Origin: CAVROT01 sp963722905
Lineage (GTDB): Bacteria > Pseudomonadota > Alphaproteobacteria > Rhodobacterales > Rhodobacteraceae
Direction of reading: 5' to 3'
NCBI GenBank assembly: GCA_963722905.1
Contig: CAVROT010000004.1
Span: 62,001 to 126,000 of the forward strand
DNA: 64,000 nt
The position numbers were made by a program, and so were the translations under genes. Below the pieces are notes generated by a model that was not told the DNA's origin, searched no databases, and saw only the letters and a program-made list of their open reading frames with translations. Below, in pieces: positions 26,880 through 36,091 of this stretch. The stretch's first letter is position 1. Each line of letters starts with the position of its first letter.

Positions 26880-27734
26880 ATGCCCGACGATATCCATATT
26901 CCCGCGCAGTCCCAGGATGCGATGCCCGCCGACGAACACAAGATGGACCCGGCGCCCGACTACGCCCCTCGCCACCCCGGCGTGGGCAAGCTGAAAGGCA
27001 AGGTCGCGCTGATCACCGGCGGTGACAGCGGCATCGGGCGCGCGGTCGCCGCCCTCTACGCCCGCGAGGGTGCGAAGGTCGCAATCGCGTACATGTCCGA
27101 GGACCGCGACGCCGAGGAGACGAAGCGGATCGTCCTGTCCGAGGGTGGCGACTGTATCCTGATCGAGGGCGATCTGGGGCAGAAGGCGAACGCAACGGCG
27201 GCCGTCGAGAAGACTGTCGAGGCGTTCGGCCAGCTCGATATCCTGGTCAACAACGCGGCCCAGCAATGGATGGACGAGGACTTCGCCCAAGCCAGCGAGG
27301 AGGAGTTGCGCCGCACCGTCGACAGCAACATCATGTCCTATTTCTTCGTGACCCAGGCGGCCTTGGCGCATCTGGGAGAGGGCGCCACGATCATAAATAC
27401 GTCGTCTGTAAACGCCTTCGCGGGGATGGGTGCGCTCATCGCCTATTCCACCACCAAGGGCGCCGACCTCGCTTTCACGCGCAGCCTGGCGGAGAACCTG
27501 ATCGGGAAGGGCATCCGCGTGAACGCCGTGGCGCCGGGGCCGATCTGGACGCCGTTCATCCCCGGCACCATGCCCGCCGAGATGGTCGAGGATTTCGGCA
27601 GCCAGGTCCCGATGGGCCGCGCCGGCCAACCGTGGGAGGTGGCGACGGCCTATCTGTTCCTCGCCTCGTCCGACGGCAGCTACTTCAACGGCCAGACGTT
27701 GCATCCCAATGGCGGCATGATCGTCGGTGCCTGA
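26880..27734 (+). CDS. Short-chain dehydrogenase/reductase, YghA-like
   Basis: 284 residues. An N-terminal tail of about 40 residues (DAMPADEHKMDPAPDY) precedes the Rossmann domain with GGDSGIGRAVA, NNAAQQ, a serine in NTSSVNAF and the catalytic YSTTK. This longer SDR class (E. coli YghA and related general-stress proteins of Bacillus) is often induced by osmotic or oxidative stress; the substrate is unknown. It follows dps by about 200 bp. GGAGAC lies 6 nt before the ATG. The C-terminal GQTLHPNGG is typical. Confidence 0.92.
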   Translation: MPDDIHIPAQSQDAMPADEHKMDPAPDYAPRHPGVGKLKGKVALITGGDSGIGRAVAALYAREGAKVAIAYMSEDRDAEETKRIVLSEGGDCILIEGDLGQKANATAAVEKTVEAFGQLDILVNNAAQQWMDEDFAQASEEELRRTVDSNIMSYFFVTQAALAHLGEGATIINTSSVNAFAGMGALIAYSTTKGADLAFTRSLAENLIGKGIRVNAVAPGPIWTPFIPGTMPAEMVEDFGSQVPMGRAGQPWEVATAYLFLASSDGSYFNGQTLHPNGGMIVGA

Positions 27735-27789
27735 CGCGAGGATGCGCGAGGTCTACGGCAACTCCGGCTGCGGCCCCAGCTTCGGCTTA

Positions 27790-27844
27790 GGTCTGCCGGC
27801 CCGGTACAGGGTCCGTCGCCTGCGACGTCCGGGCCCGTCAGACC
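27790..27844 (+). promoter_or_regulatory. Strong nested hairpin immediately upstream of the GH13 start
   Basis: The outer arms 27790-27804 and 27829-27844 pair over 14 base pairs with one mismatch and one bulge; an inner hairpin CGTCGC-CT-GCGACG sits at 27814-27827. No T-run follows. It ends 10 nt before the TTG start of the GH13 gene and 55 bp after the SDR stop. It could end SDR transcription or act as a structured leader that limits GH13 translation. Confidence 0.5.
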
Positions 27845-27854
27845 GGCGCCTGTC

Positions 27855-29441
27855 TTGAATTACGAGACGGGTGGCCGACGGACGCGGCGCGACGGATGGC
27901 CGGCGGCGCCGGTCGTCTATCAGATCTATCCCCGCTCGTTCCGCGATACGACCGGATCGGGCGAGGGCGACCTCAACGGCGTGATCCGGGGGCTGGATCA
28001 CGTCGCGAGCCTCGGTGTGGATGCGATCTGGCTGTCGCCGTTCTATACCTCTCCCATGGTCGACGGCGGCTACGATGTCTCGGATCACCGCGCGGTCGAT
28101 CCACGCTTCGGAACTCTGAAAGATTTCGAACGGCTGGTCGCGCGGGCACACGATCTGGGCGTCCTGGTGATGGTCGATCAGGTCCTCGCCCACACAAGCA
28201 AGGCGCACGAGTGGTTCCGCGCCTCACAGGACGGGGACGAGGCGATGGCGGCCCGCTATGTCTGGCGCGATCCCAAACCGGACGGCACGCCGCCCAACAA
28301 CTGGATCTCGTTCTTCGGCCCCCCCGCCTGGACATGGGATCACCGGCGCGAGCAGTACTATCACCATCAGTTCCTTGCGTGCCAGCCGGCACTGAACCTC
28401 CGCAACCTCGAGGTCCAGGCCGAGCACGGGAGGACGATGCAATTCTGGCGCGACCGGGGTGTTGACGGCTTCCGACTGGACGCGGTCAGCTGCTACCTCA
28501 TGGACGTGAGCCTTGACGACAATCCTGCGGCGACGCCGGAGGTGCGGGCGCGCGTGACGGGACCGTCCTACAATCCCTATACCTATCAGGACCATGTCCA
28601 TGACATGCTTCCGGGCGACGGCGGCGCGTTCATGGCGACGGTCCGCGGCTGGGCCGGCGAAGACGCGTGGCTGCTGGGCGAGTGCAACTCGGGCAACCGT
28701 TCCATCGAACTGGCGCGCGAATTCAGCGTTCCCGGCAGGCTCGACGCCAGCTACACGACGGACCTTCAGGAGCACTGCACGAATGCCACCAACCTGACCT
28801 CGGTGCTCAAGCGTATCGACGGGGATTTCTGCGTGCCCTGGTGGCTGTCCAGCCACGACCAGCCGCGGCACGTCACGGCCATGGGCGACGGCACGGACGC
28901 CGCGGCGCGGTTCTTCGCATTGCTGCTGGCCTGCCTGCCTGGGCCGCTGATCCTCTATCAGGGCGAGGAGCTGGGACTGCCGCAGCCCGACCTGTCGGAG
29001 GCGGAGACGACCGATCCGTTCGACCTGCTCTACTGGCCAGATCCGCCGGGACGCGAGGGGCCGCGCGTGCCTGTTCCCTGGACCTCCGACGCGCCCGGTT
29101 ACGGGTTCACCGAGAACGATCCCTGGCTGCCGATGCGTTGGGAAGCTGACCGTTCCGTCGCGGCGCAGGACGGCGCCGAGGGAAGTGTGCTTGCCTTCTA
29201 TCGCAGGGCGCTTGCATGGCGCCGCACCGCTGGCTCCGGCGAAGTGGCCGACTTCAACTTCGACCGTGACGGAGAGGTCGTCCGCCTTGAATGGACTGGC
29301 GGCGGCGGCTCATGGGTCGCGCTGGTGAACTTCGACGACGATACCGCAGAGATCGTGTGTCCGAACGGCGCCCCCGCTCTGTCGTCCTGCGACTGGACGG
29401 GGGCGCTGTCGGGCCGCACGGGCGCGGTCTGGAAAGTCTGA
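27855..29441 (+). CDS. GH13 alpha-glucosidase (alpha-amylase family)
   Basis: 528 residues. The (beta/alpha)8 glycoside hydrolase signatures are present: VVYQIYPRSF at the start, VMVDQVLAHTS (region I), GFRLDAV with the nucleophile aspartate (region II), LLGECNSGN with the acid/base glutamate (region III) and SSHDQPR (region IV). It probably acts on small alpha-glucosides such as maltose, trehalose or sucrose-type compounds in the cytoplasm, as there is no signal peptide. The first available start is TTG at 27855 with no clear ribosome-binding site and a hairpin just upstream, so expression may be low or regulated. No sugar transporter is nearby. Confidence 0.9.
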   Translation: MNYETGGRRTRRDGWPAAPVVYQIYPRSFRDTTGSGEGDLNGVIRGLDHVASLGVDAIWLSPFYTSPMVDGGYDVSDHRAVDPRFGTLKDFERLVARAHDLGVLVMVDQVLAHTSKAHEWFRASQDGDEAMAARYVWRDPKPDGTPPNNWISFFGPPAWTWDHRREQYYHHQFLACQPALNLRNLEVQAEHGRTMQFWRDRGVDGFRLDAVSCYLMDVSLDDNPAATPEVRARVTGPSYNPYTYQDHVHDMLPGDGGAFMATVRGWAGEDAWLLGECNSGNRSIELAREFSVPGRLDASYTTDLQEHCTNATNLTSVLKRIDGDFCVPWWLSSHDQPRHVTAMGDGTDAAARFFALLLACLPGPLILYQGEELGLPQPDLSEAETTDPFDLLYWPDPPGREGPRVPVPWTSDAPGYGFTENDPWLPMRWEADRSVAAQDGAEGSVLAFYRRALAWRRTAGSGEVADFNFDRDGEVVRLEWTGGGGSWVALVNFDDDTAEIVCPNGAPALSSCDWTGALSGRTGAVWKV

Positions 29442-29448
29442 CCCCGGG

Positions 29449-30429
29449 TCAGCCGATCAGCAGGCCGAGGATCAGCCCGACGACTAGGATCGCCGCGCCG
29501 CCGCCGAAGAACACGATCCTGCGCGCCGTATCGGCATCCACGATCAACCCGTCGTCGCTGGCACGCGCGTCGAAGCTGCCGTGCGCCGAAGCCGGATGTT
29601 CGACCGGCGACATGAGGTTGTCGGGGCGGTCGCCCGGCTCGGGGCGGTCGGACTTCTGCATCTCGGCGCCGGACTTGGCCAGCTTACGGTCCAGCCATGC
29701 GGGCAGGATGAAATTGCCGAAAACCAGCTGCAGGACCGACTTGCCGACCAGCAGCTCGCGGTTGCCGTCCCGCGCCGCCCGAAGGATCGCGCGCGCCGCG
29801 ACCTCGGGCTGGTAGATCGGCGGCGCAGGCTGCGGCTTCATCGACAGCCGGTTGCGCGCCCAGTCGAACTGCGGCGTGTTGATCGCCGGAAGCTGCACCA
29901 GCGACAGCGAGATCGGTCGCTTGTCGCGGATCAGCTCGGAACGGATGGCCGAGGTGAAGCCGTTGATCGCCGCCTTGGCACCGCAATAGGCGGACTGGAA
30001 CGGAACCGACCGGTAGGCCAGCCCCGAGCCGACGTTCACGATGGCGCCGGTACGCATCGCGGTGAGGGCGCGGCGCGTCCCGTTCACCTGCCCCAGGTAG
30101 GTCACGTCGCCGATGCGCCGGAACTCGTCCGGCGACATCTCGTCGAACGGGGAGAAGCTGGTGAGCATCGCGCAATTCACCCAGATGGACGGCGTCCCGA
30201 CGTCGGCCAGCAACGTATCGACCGCCGACTGAAGCGCCGCATCGTCCGACACGTCGGCCGACGCGGTGAAGACCGCACCCGGATGCTCGCGTTCGAGCGC
30301 CGCCAGTCGGCCCTTGCCACGGGCGACCACGCCTACGCGAAATCCGTCGCGGACCAGCTGCGCCACCACGGCGCGGCCCACTCCCGCGCTGCCGCCCAGG
30401 ACGACCGCGCCCTTGCCTTCATCCGCCAT
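29449..30429 (-). CDS. Short-chain dehydrogenase with C-terminal membrane anchor
   Basis: 326 residues from the ATG at 29449's far end (30429). The Rossmann motif GGSAGVGRAVV, the NCA motif, a serine in VNVGSGLAYRS and the catalytic YCGAKAA are intact. The C-terminus adds about 60 residues and ends with a hydrophobic helix (FFGGGAAILVVGLILGLLIG), so the enzyme is probably tethered to the membrane. An in-frame ATG lies 18 bp upstream. It converges on the GH13 gene (7 bp between stops). The substrate is unknown. Confidence 0.87.
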   Translation of the reverse strand: MADEGKGAVVLGGSAGVGRAVVAQLVRDGFRVGVVARGKGRLAALEREHPGAVFTASADVSDDAALQSAVDTLLADVGTPSIWVNCAMLTSFSPFDEMSPDEFRRIGDVTYLGQVNGTRRALTAMRTGAIVNVGSGLAYRSVPFQSAYCGAKAAINGFTSAIRSELIRDKRPISLSLVQLPAINTPQFDWARNRLSMKPQPAPPIYQPEVAARAILRAARDGNRELLVGKSVLQLVFGNFILPAWLDRKLAKSGAEMQKSDRPEPGDRPDNLMSPVEHPASAHGSFDARASDDGLIVDADTARRIVFFGGGAAILVVGLILGLLIG

Positions 30430-30465
30430 GTCGCATCCCCATGTCACTTGTCACCAATGCACGGA

Positions 30466-30870
30466 TCACGCGGGCGTCGCCCCGACCCAGGCCCAAGCCG
30501 CGGCCTCGTCGCCCGCGTCGAACGTGCGGGCGTCCACGGGGATGACGCGGTCCATGACGCCGATCATCGACTCGGCCGCGTCCGGCGCGCCGACCACCGC
30601 GTATTTCGCGACCTGCGACAGCGACTTGAACTGCGCCTTCATGGTTTCGGCGTTCATCGCCGCCCCCATCTCGCGCCCTTCGAATGCCTCGAAGATCAAG
30701 AGCATTCCGATCTCGCCCTCGGCTGCGGTATCGTCGACGGCCTCGAAGGCGGCGTTCATGTGGCGGGCCATCGCCTCCATGTCCTCGGAGGTGACGGTGC
30801 CGGTCACACGAAACGCGTGGACCAGAGGCGAGGTGCTGGGGATCTGCTGGACGGTTGGCGTGGTCAGCAT
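30466..30870 (-). CDS. SpoIIAA-like (STAS/SEC14-type) domain protein
   Basis: 134 residues, cytoplasmic. The pattern LVHAFRVTGTVTSEDMEAMARHM, GMLLIFEAFEG and YAVVGAPDAAESMIGVMDRV matches the small SpoIIAA-like family found in proteobacteria, whose role is not defined. AAGGAG lies 7 nt before the ATG, a strong ribosome-binding site. It is 36 bp upstream of the anchored SDR on the same strand, so they may share a transcript. The gene is divergent from cydA, 183 bp apart. Confidence 0.8.
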   Translation of the reverse strand: MLTTPTVQQIPSTSPLVHAFRVTGTVTSEDMEAMARHMNAAFEAVDDTAAEGEIGMLLIFEAFEGREMGAAMNAETMKAQFKSLSQVAKYAVVGAPDAAESMIGVMDRVIPVDARTFDAGDEAAAWAWVGATPA

Positions 30871-31053
30871 GGCGGGGCTCCTTAAGGATAGGTCGCAAGG
30901 GGAACGGGCCGCGTCGGGACCGGGTTCCGGCGCGGACCGTGCGACAATCTCGACGCCCGTGCCGCGTTGCGGCGAGAGGCGGGATTCCCTACCTGTGGGA
31001 CGACCCGAAGACGCCGCGGCGCGGGCGCGGCCCACCGGAGGAAGGGCAGACGG

Positions 31054-32469
31054 ATGCTGGACGGATTTTCGGCCGAGACGCTGGCGCGGGTGCAGTTCGC
31101 TTTCACCGTATCTTTCCACATCATCTTTCCGGCGTTCTCCATCGGGCTGGCCAGCTACCTTGCCGTGCTCAACGCGATGTGGCTGCGGACGCGCGACCGC
31201 ACCTACCTGACCCTCTTTGGCTACTGGAAGAAGATCTTTGCCATCGCCTTTGGCATGGGCGTGGTTTCGGGCATCGTCATGTCCTACCAGTTCGGCACCA
31301 ACTGGGCGGTCTTCTCCGACAAGGCGGGGCCGGTGGTGGGCCCGCTGATGGCCTACGAGGTGCTCAGCGCCTTCTTCCTCGAGGCGGGGTTCCTGGGGAT
31401 CATGCTCTTCGGGCGCGACCGTGTGGGCGAGGGCCTGCACATGTTCGCCACCGGCATGGTCGCCTTCGGCACGCTTTTGTCGGCGACGTGGATCCTGTCG
31501 GTGAACAGCTGGATGCAGACGCCGGCGGGCTTCGGGATCGACGCGGTCACCGGGCAGTTCATCCCCGAGGACTGGTGGCAGATCGTCTTCAACCCGTCCT
31601 TCCCCTACCGGCTGGTGCACATGGTGCTGGCCGCCTACCTGACCACGGCGCTGGTGGTGGGCGGCACCGCCGCCTGGCACCTGATCAGGCACGACGACAA
31701 CGAACCGGCGCGGCGCAGCTTCTCGATGTCCATGTGGATGCTGATCCTCGTGGCGCCGTTGCAGATCGCCGCCGGCGACTTTCACGGCATCAACACGCTG
31801 GAGCATCAGCCCCAGAAGGTCATGGCGATGGAGGGGCACTACGACAGCCACCCGGACGGCGCGCCGCTGATCCTGTTCGGCATCCCCAACCCCGAAGAGA
31901 AACGCATCGACTACGCCATCGAGATCCCCAAGCTGTCGTCGCTGATCCTCAAGCATGACCTTAACGCCCCGCTCGACGGACTGGACACCATTCCCGACGA
32001 GGACGAGCCGCCGGTCGCCATCGTGTTCTGGTCGTTCCGCGTCATGGTGGGCCTCGGGTTCGCGATGCTGGGGCTGGCGGTCTGGGGCGCCTGGGCGCGG
32101 TTCCGCGGCAGGCTTTTCGATACGCCATGGCTGCACCGCGCCGCGTTGGCGATGGGGCCCATGGGGTTCGTCGCGGTTCTGGCGGGCTGGATCACCACCG
32201 AGGTCGGGCGCCAGCCGTTCACGGTCTACGGCCTGTTGCGGACGTCCGAATCCCTCTCGCCGGTGTCGGCGCAGGCGGTGGCCGCGTCTCTGATCGGGTT
32301 CATCGTGGTCTACTTCTTCGTCTTCGGCGCCGGCGTTTTCTACATCCTGCGCCTGATGCACTACGCGCCCGGCGAGGAGAAGGAGCGCTTGCGCGACGGA
32401 CCGATCCGCACCGCGGGCATCACGCCCGCGCCCGAGCAGCGGCCCGGAATGATGGAACCGGGGGAGTAG
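31054..32469 (+). CDS. cydA: Cytochrome bd-type quinol oxidase subunit I (cyanide-insensitive type)
   Basis: 471 residues. It carries the haem and quinol sites of the bd oxidase, a non-proton-pumping terminal oxidase. Haem-ligand regions are visible: RVQFAFTVSFHIIFPAFS with the histidine, and FSMSMWMLILVAPLQIAAGDFHG with the methionine-containing helix. The Q-loop is short, as in the CioA (cyanide-insensitive) branch. A purine-rich GGAGGAAGGG precedes the ATG. cydB follows after 4 bp. Confidence 0.95.
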   Translation: MLDGFSAETLARVQFAFTVSFHIIFPAFSIGLASYLAVLNAMWLRTRDRTYLTLFGYWKKIFAIAFGMGVVSGIVMSYQFGTNWAVFSDKAGPVVGPLMAYEVLSAFFLEAGFLGIMLFGRDRVGEGLHMFATGMVAFGTLLSATWILSVNSWMQTPAGFGIDAVTGQFIPEDWWQIVFNPSFPYRLVHMVLAAYLTTALVVGGTAAWHLIRHDDNEPARRSFSMSMWMLILVAPLQIAAGDFHGINTLEHQPQKVMAMEGHYDSHPDGAPLILFGIPNPEEKRIDYAIEIPKLSSLILKHDLNAPLDGLDTIPDEDEPPVAIVFWSFRVMVGLGFAMLGLAVWGAWARFRGRLFDTPWLHRAALAMGPMGFVAVLAGWITTEVGRQPFTVYGLLRTSESLSPVSAQAVAASLIGFIVVYFFVFGAGVFYILRLMHYAPGEEKERLRDGPIRTAGITPAPEQRPGMMEPGE

Positions 32470-32473
32470 CGCC

Positions 32474-33481
32474 ATGCTGGGATTCGAATTGTCGTTCATC
32501 TGGGCGGGTCTGATCGCCTTCGCGGTGCTGGTCTACGTTATCCTCGACGGGTTCGACCTCGGGCTGGGGATCCTCTTTCCCTTCTCCAAGGACGAGGGCG
32601 AGCGGGACGTGATGATGAACTCCGTAGCCCCGGTCTGGGACGGGAACGAGACCTGGCTGGTGCTGGGGGGCGGCGGTCTGTTTGCCGTGTTCCCGCTGGC
32701 CTACGCCATTGTCATGCCGGCCCTCTACATGCCCATCATCATCATGCTGCTTGCGCTGGTCTTCCGCGGCGTGGCCTTCGAGTATCGCTGGCGCACCCTG
32801 CGGTGGAAGCGCCTGTGGGACTGGTCGTTCTTCGGCGGCTCCATCACCGCGTCGGCGATGCAGGGCATCGCGCTGGGCGCGCTGGTGCAGGGGATCGAGA
32901 TCGACGGCCGCGCCTATGGCGGCGGCTGGTGGGACTGGCTGACGCCGTTCTCGATCCTGACCGGCGCGGCCGTTGTGGCGGGCTACGCGCTGCTGGGGGC
33001 GACCTGGCTGGTTCTGAAGCTGGAAGGGCGCATCCAGCGCCACATGCGCCGCCTTGCATGGGGATTCGGCGCGGCGACGGTGGCCTTCATGGGCGCGGTC
33101 AGCCTTTGGACGCCGTTCCTCGACAACGACTATTTTGCGCGCTGGTTCACCTTTCCGGCCGCGGCGTTCAGCATGGTGGTGCCCCTGTTCGTGGCCGGCA
33201 GCGTCGCCCTGCTGATCTGGGGCCTGCGGCGGCATCACGACTACACGCCGTTCCTCGCGTCTCTGGGGCTCTTCGTTCTGGGCTTCGTCGGGATCGGGAT
33301 CAGCTTCTATCCGCACATCGTCCCGCCGTCGCTCACCATCGTCGAGGCTGCGGCGCCCGACACGTCGCTCTGGTTCGCACTGGTGGGCACGCTGGTGCTG
33401 ATCCCGCTGATCCTGATCTACACCGCCTATGCCTACTGGGTCTTCCGCGGCAAGATCGACCCATCGGTGGGCTACCACTGA
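32474..33481 (+). CDS. cydB: Cytochrome bd-type quinol oxidase subunit II
   Basis: 335 residues with about nine membrane helices. The N-terminal LSFIWAGLIAFAVLVYVILDGFDLGLG and APVWDGNETWLVLGGGGLF are the classic CydB signatures. It pairs with CydA in the inner membrane. The stop and the next ATG overlap by one base (TGATG), linking it to the 34-residue gene downstream. No cydDC exporter genes are in the window. Confidence 0.96.
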   Translation: MLGFELSFIWAGLIAFAVLVYVILDGFDLGLGILFPFSKDEGERDVMMNSVAPVWDGNETWLVLGGGGLFAVFPLAYAIVMPALYMPIIIMLLALVFRGVAFEYRWRTLRWKRLWDWSFFGGSITASAMQGIALGALVQGIEIDGRAYGGGWWDWLTPFSILTGAAVVAGYALLGATWLVLKLEGRIQRHMRRLAWGFGAATVAFMGAVSLWTPFLDNDYFARWFTFPAAAFSMVVPLFVAGSVALLIWGLRRHHDYTPFLASLGLFVLGFVGIGISFYPHIVPPSLTIVEAAAPDTSLWFALVGTLVLIPLILIYTAYAYWVFRGKIDPSVGYH

Positions 33482-33585
33482 TGCTGTGGCTGCGCCGGGT
33501 CGGATGGTTTGCCGCCATCTGGGCGGCGTCGGTGCTGGCGCTGGGGATCGTCGCCTACGCCATCCGCTGGGCGGTGGTGGGCTAG
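33481..33585 (+). CDS. DUF2474 single-helix small subunit of the bd oxidase
   Basis: 34 residues, one membrane helix: a basic start (MLWLRRVG) followed by a hydrophobic stretch (FAAIWAASVLALGIVAYAI). Length, position directly after cydB and the one-base TGATG overlap match the DUF2474 proteins found with cyanide-insensitive bd oxidases, which play the part that CydX plays in E. coli. Too short to be judged by homology alone, but context is strong. Confidence 0.85.
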   Translation: MLWLRRVGWFAAIWAASVLALGIVAYAIRWAVVG

Positions 33586-33679
33586 ATCGCCCTGCCCGGC
33601 AGTCCGGCCCCCGCGCCGCCGATGTCCGCGCCGCGTAGCCGTTGCGACACTACGTCGGCGTGGATCGGAATGGATGCCA

Positions 33680-34994
33680 CTACTCGCCGGCGACACGCGT
33701 CTCGTAGCGCAGCGCCTTCGCCGTCCGGTCAGGGAAACCCTTCCAGTAGGTATGGTCCGGCGCCTCGGTACCGTCCTCTCCCACCGAACGGACGCCGTCC
33801 TCGGCGATGGGGACAAGGTCCAGATAGGGCGCCATACCGTCGTCTCCCTTGATGTGCAGGTCCAGCCAGGCGGTGACGAAGTGCTGGGCCACGTTGTTCA
33901 TCCGCACGTTGTCCCACACCGCGTCGATGTAGTGCTCGGCCACGTTGAACCCCAGCGCCTCGTCGTAACGGAACGCCTCGGCCGGAGCGGGCATCGGCGC
34001 GCCCGCGTTGTGGTTCGCGCCCTCGAACGTCAGCAGGGCCCGGTCCACGCCGGTCGTCCCCTCCCAGATCGCGCGGATGCCGTCGTCGTAGCCCGACACG
34101 TCGTCCTGCCCGCCCGCGATGAAGAGCATCGGGATCGCGACGCCCGCCAGCCCCTCGGCGTCCCAGAAGCCGCGCGCCATGCCCCAGGGACCGAACGCCA
34201 CCGCCGTCTTGATGCGGGCGTCGGGGCGGGCGGCCTGCGTATCGCTGCCCGCCCGGTTGACAGCCAGCGTCTCGCGCGGCGCACCCCAGTCGAAACCGAC
34301 GGCGGCCTCGGTCACGCCGCCGCCGGCCGAGATCAGAGCGCCGTAGCCTCCCATCGAATACCCCACGATGGCGGTCCGGTCGGCGTCGACGGCACCCGCC
34401 AGCATCGCCGACGGGTCCGCCGACATCTCGGCCATGCGCTCCAGCACGAACATCTGGTCCGCCGGCCGGTTCACGAGGGTCGAGCCGAAGGCGGCCTGCG
34501 TTCGGTAGGTTGAATCCGTGTGGTCGATGGAGGCGACGACATAGCCCTTGGACGCGACGTTCTCGGCCAGGTGCGCCAGAAGGAACCGGTTGCCGGGATA
34601 GCCATGGCTGACGATGACCAGCGGCCAGGCCTCGGATGCGTCCGGGGCGGCGTCGCGCATGCCGCGCCCCTCCAGCGTCACCTCCGTCAAACCGTCGCGG
34701 ATGAAGGCACGCAGGCCCGTGTCGCCCGTCGCGTCCGCCGTGGCGGGATACCAGAATCTCGACCGTCAGCGGACGGTCGTAGGTGGGCAGGTCGCCCTCC
34801 GGCGCCCCCGGTACGGCCAGAATGTCGATCTGACCGGGGTTCGTCATCTCCACCGTCGTCACACCCACGGGGTGCGCACCGTAAGCGGCCAGCTTGGGCG
34901 CGTCGGGGCGTTGCGTGTCGATCCGGTTCTGCGCCGCCAAGGGGCAGGCGGTTGTCAGGGCGAGGGCGGCGAGGATCGCGGCGGTGGGTCGCAT
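33680..34994 (-). pseudogene. Secreted alpha/beta-hydrolase (dienelactone hydrolase / PAF-acetylhydrolase-like) broken by a frameshift
   Basis: The ATG at 34994, preceded by GGAGA, starts a signal peptide and about 80 residues that end in DRPLTVEI. At about 34754 the frame must change by one base to give WYPATADATGDTG and then the hydrolase body, with VIVSHGYPGNR, nucleophile GYSMGGYG, an aspartate in AGGQDDVSG and a histidine in GANHNAG. Removing one C restores the family-typical VEIWYPA. The extra base is not in a long homopolymer. Either a real recent inactivation or an assembly error; all catalytic residues are otherwise intact. Full-length product would be about 437 residues. Confidence 0.85.
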
Positions 34995-35095
34995 GGACGG
35001 TCTCCGGTCTGTGGGTCGCGTGCAGGTTGCCGGAACGCGCAAGGGATGGACAGTGACATTCAGACGACGGCCCGCCGCACCGGTCCGCCGGGCCG

Positions 35096-35887
35096 TCACC
35101 GCCCGGGCGCGGCCCATCGCGCGGGCCGTTTGTCCAGAAAGGCCGAAACGCCTTCTGGCGCCTCGTCACCCTCCCACTGCGCCACCAGCGCGGCGACGCT
35201 TCGGTCGATCTGGGCCGGCGTGACGCCGCCAGACAGCGCACGCGCCAGCGCCTTGGCCGCCGCCACGGCGCCCGGCGCCGCGTCGAGATAGGGCGCCACC
35301 TCGGCCTCGACCGCGGAGCCGAGCTCTTCCGCAGGGACGCAGCGCGCAAGCAGCCCGAGCGCAACCGCCTCGGCCGCGCCGAAGATCCGGCCCGACATGA
35401 AGACGCGGCGCGCCGCCGGCCCCATGCGGGCGACGACATAGGGGCCGATGGTCGCCGGGATCAGGCCCAGCCGCACCTCGGTCAGGCCCAGTCGGGTATC
35501 ATCGGCCGCAATCGCGACGTCGCAGACGCAGACCAGCCCGACGCCGCCGCCCAGCGCCGCGCCGTGCACCCGGCCGATCACCGGCTTGGGGCAGGCGTCC
35601 CAGGCGCCCAGCATGTCGGCCAGCGCCCGCGCCCCCTTGGCCCGGACATCAGGAGTGGCCGCCATTTGATCGCGCATCCAGCCCAGGTCGCCTCCGGCGC
35701 AGAACGCCCGTCCCGCGCCCTGAAGCACCACTGCCCGCACCGCCGCATCATCGCCCAACCGGGTCGCCGCCGTTGCCAGAGCGTCGATGGTGGGCCGGTC
35801 CATCGCGTTGCGAACCTCGGGACGCCGCAGCGTGACGGTCGCCACGCCACGCCCGTCCACCGCGACCTCGACCGGGCCCGCCGACAT
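35096..35887 (-). CDS. liuC: Methylglutaconyl-CoA hydratase (enoyl-CoA hydratase family)
   Basis: 263 residues, crotonase fold. ATVTLRRPEVRNAMD, AFCAGGDLGWM (oxyanion hole) and GRVHGAALGGGVGLVCVCD with the catalytic glutamate region LTEVRLGLIPA are all present. In leucine breakdown it hydrates 3-methylglutaconyl-CoA to HMG-CoA. Assignment to this step rests on the adjacent methylcrotonyl-CoA carboxylase genes. An ATG 15 bp upstream is also possible. About 200 bp separate it from liuD. Confidence 0.88.
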   Translation of the reverse strand: MSAGPVEVAVDGRGVATVTLRRPEVRNAMDRPTIDALATAATRLGDDAAVRAVVLQGAGRAFCAGGDLGWMRDQMAATPDVRAKGARALADMLGAWDACPKPVIGRVHGAALGGGVGLVCVCDVAIAADDTRLGLTEVRLGLIPATIGPYVVARMGPAARRVFMSGRIFGAAEAVALGLLARCVPAEELGSAVEAEVAPYLDAAPGAVAAAKALARALSGGVTPAQIDRSVAALVAQWEGDEAPEGVSAFLDKRPARWAAPGR

Positions 35888-36091
35888 GCCCCGGTCATCC
35901 ATCGGTTCCGGCCCGCGATCCACCGCCCGGAACGCTTGCCTCTGCCGAAGGATCATGCGCATGCGCCACCGTCTTCGACGGCAGCATTCCACCGCCGGGC
36001 TTACAAGCCGGACCGTTTCGGGCGTTCGGGCAGGGGGGGCCTTCGATGACATCGGACCCGACGAACGCCGATCCCGGCGCCATACGCGCCG

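Noticed and set aside
34740..34770. Programmed ribosomal frameshifting as an explanation for the broken hydrolase.
   Set aside because: There is no slippery heptamer or downstream pseudoknot evident at the shift, so a mutation or assembly error is simpler.
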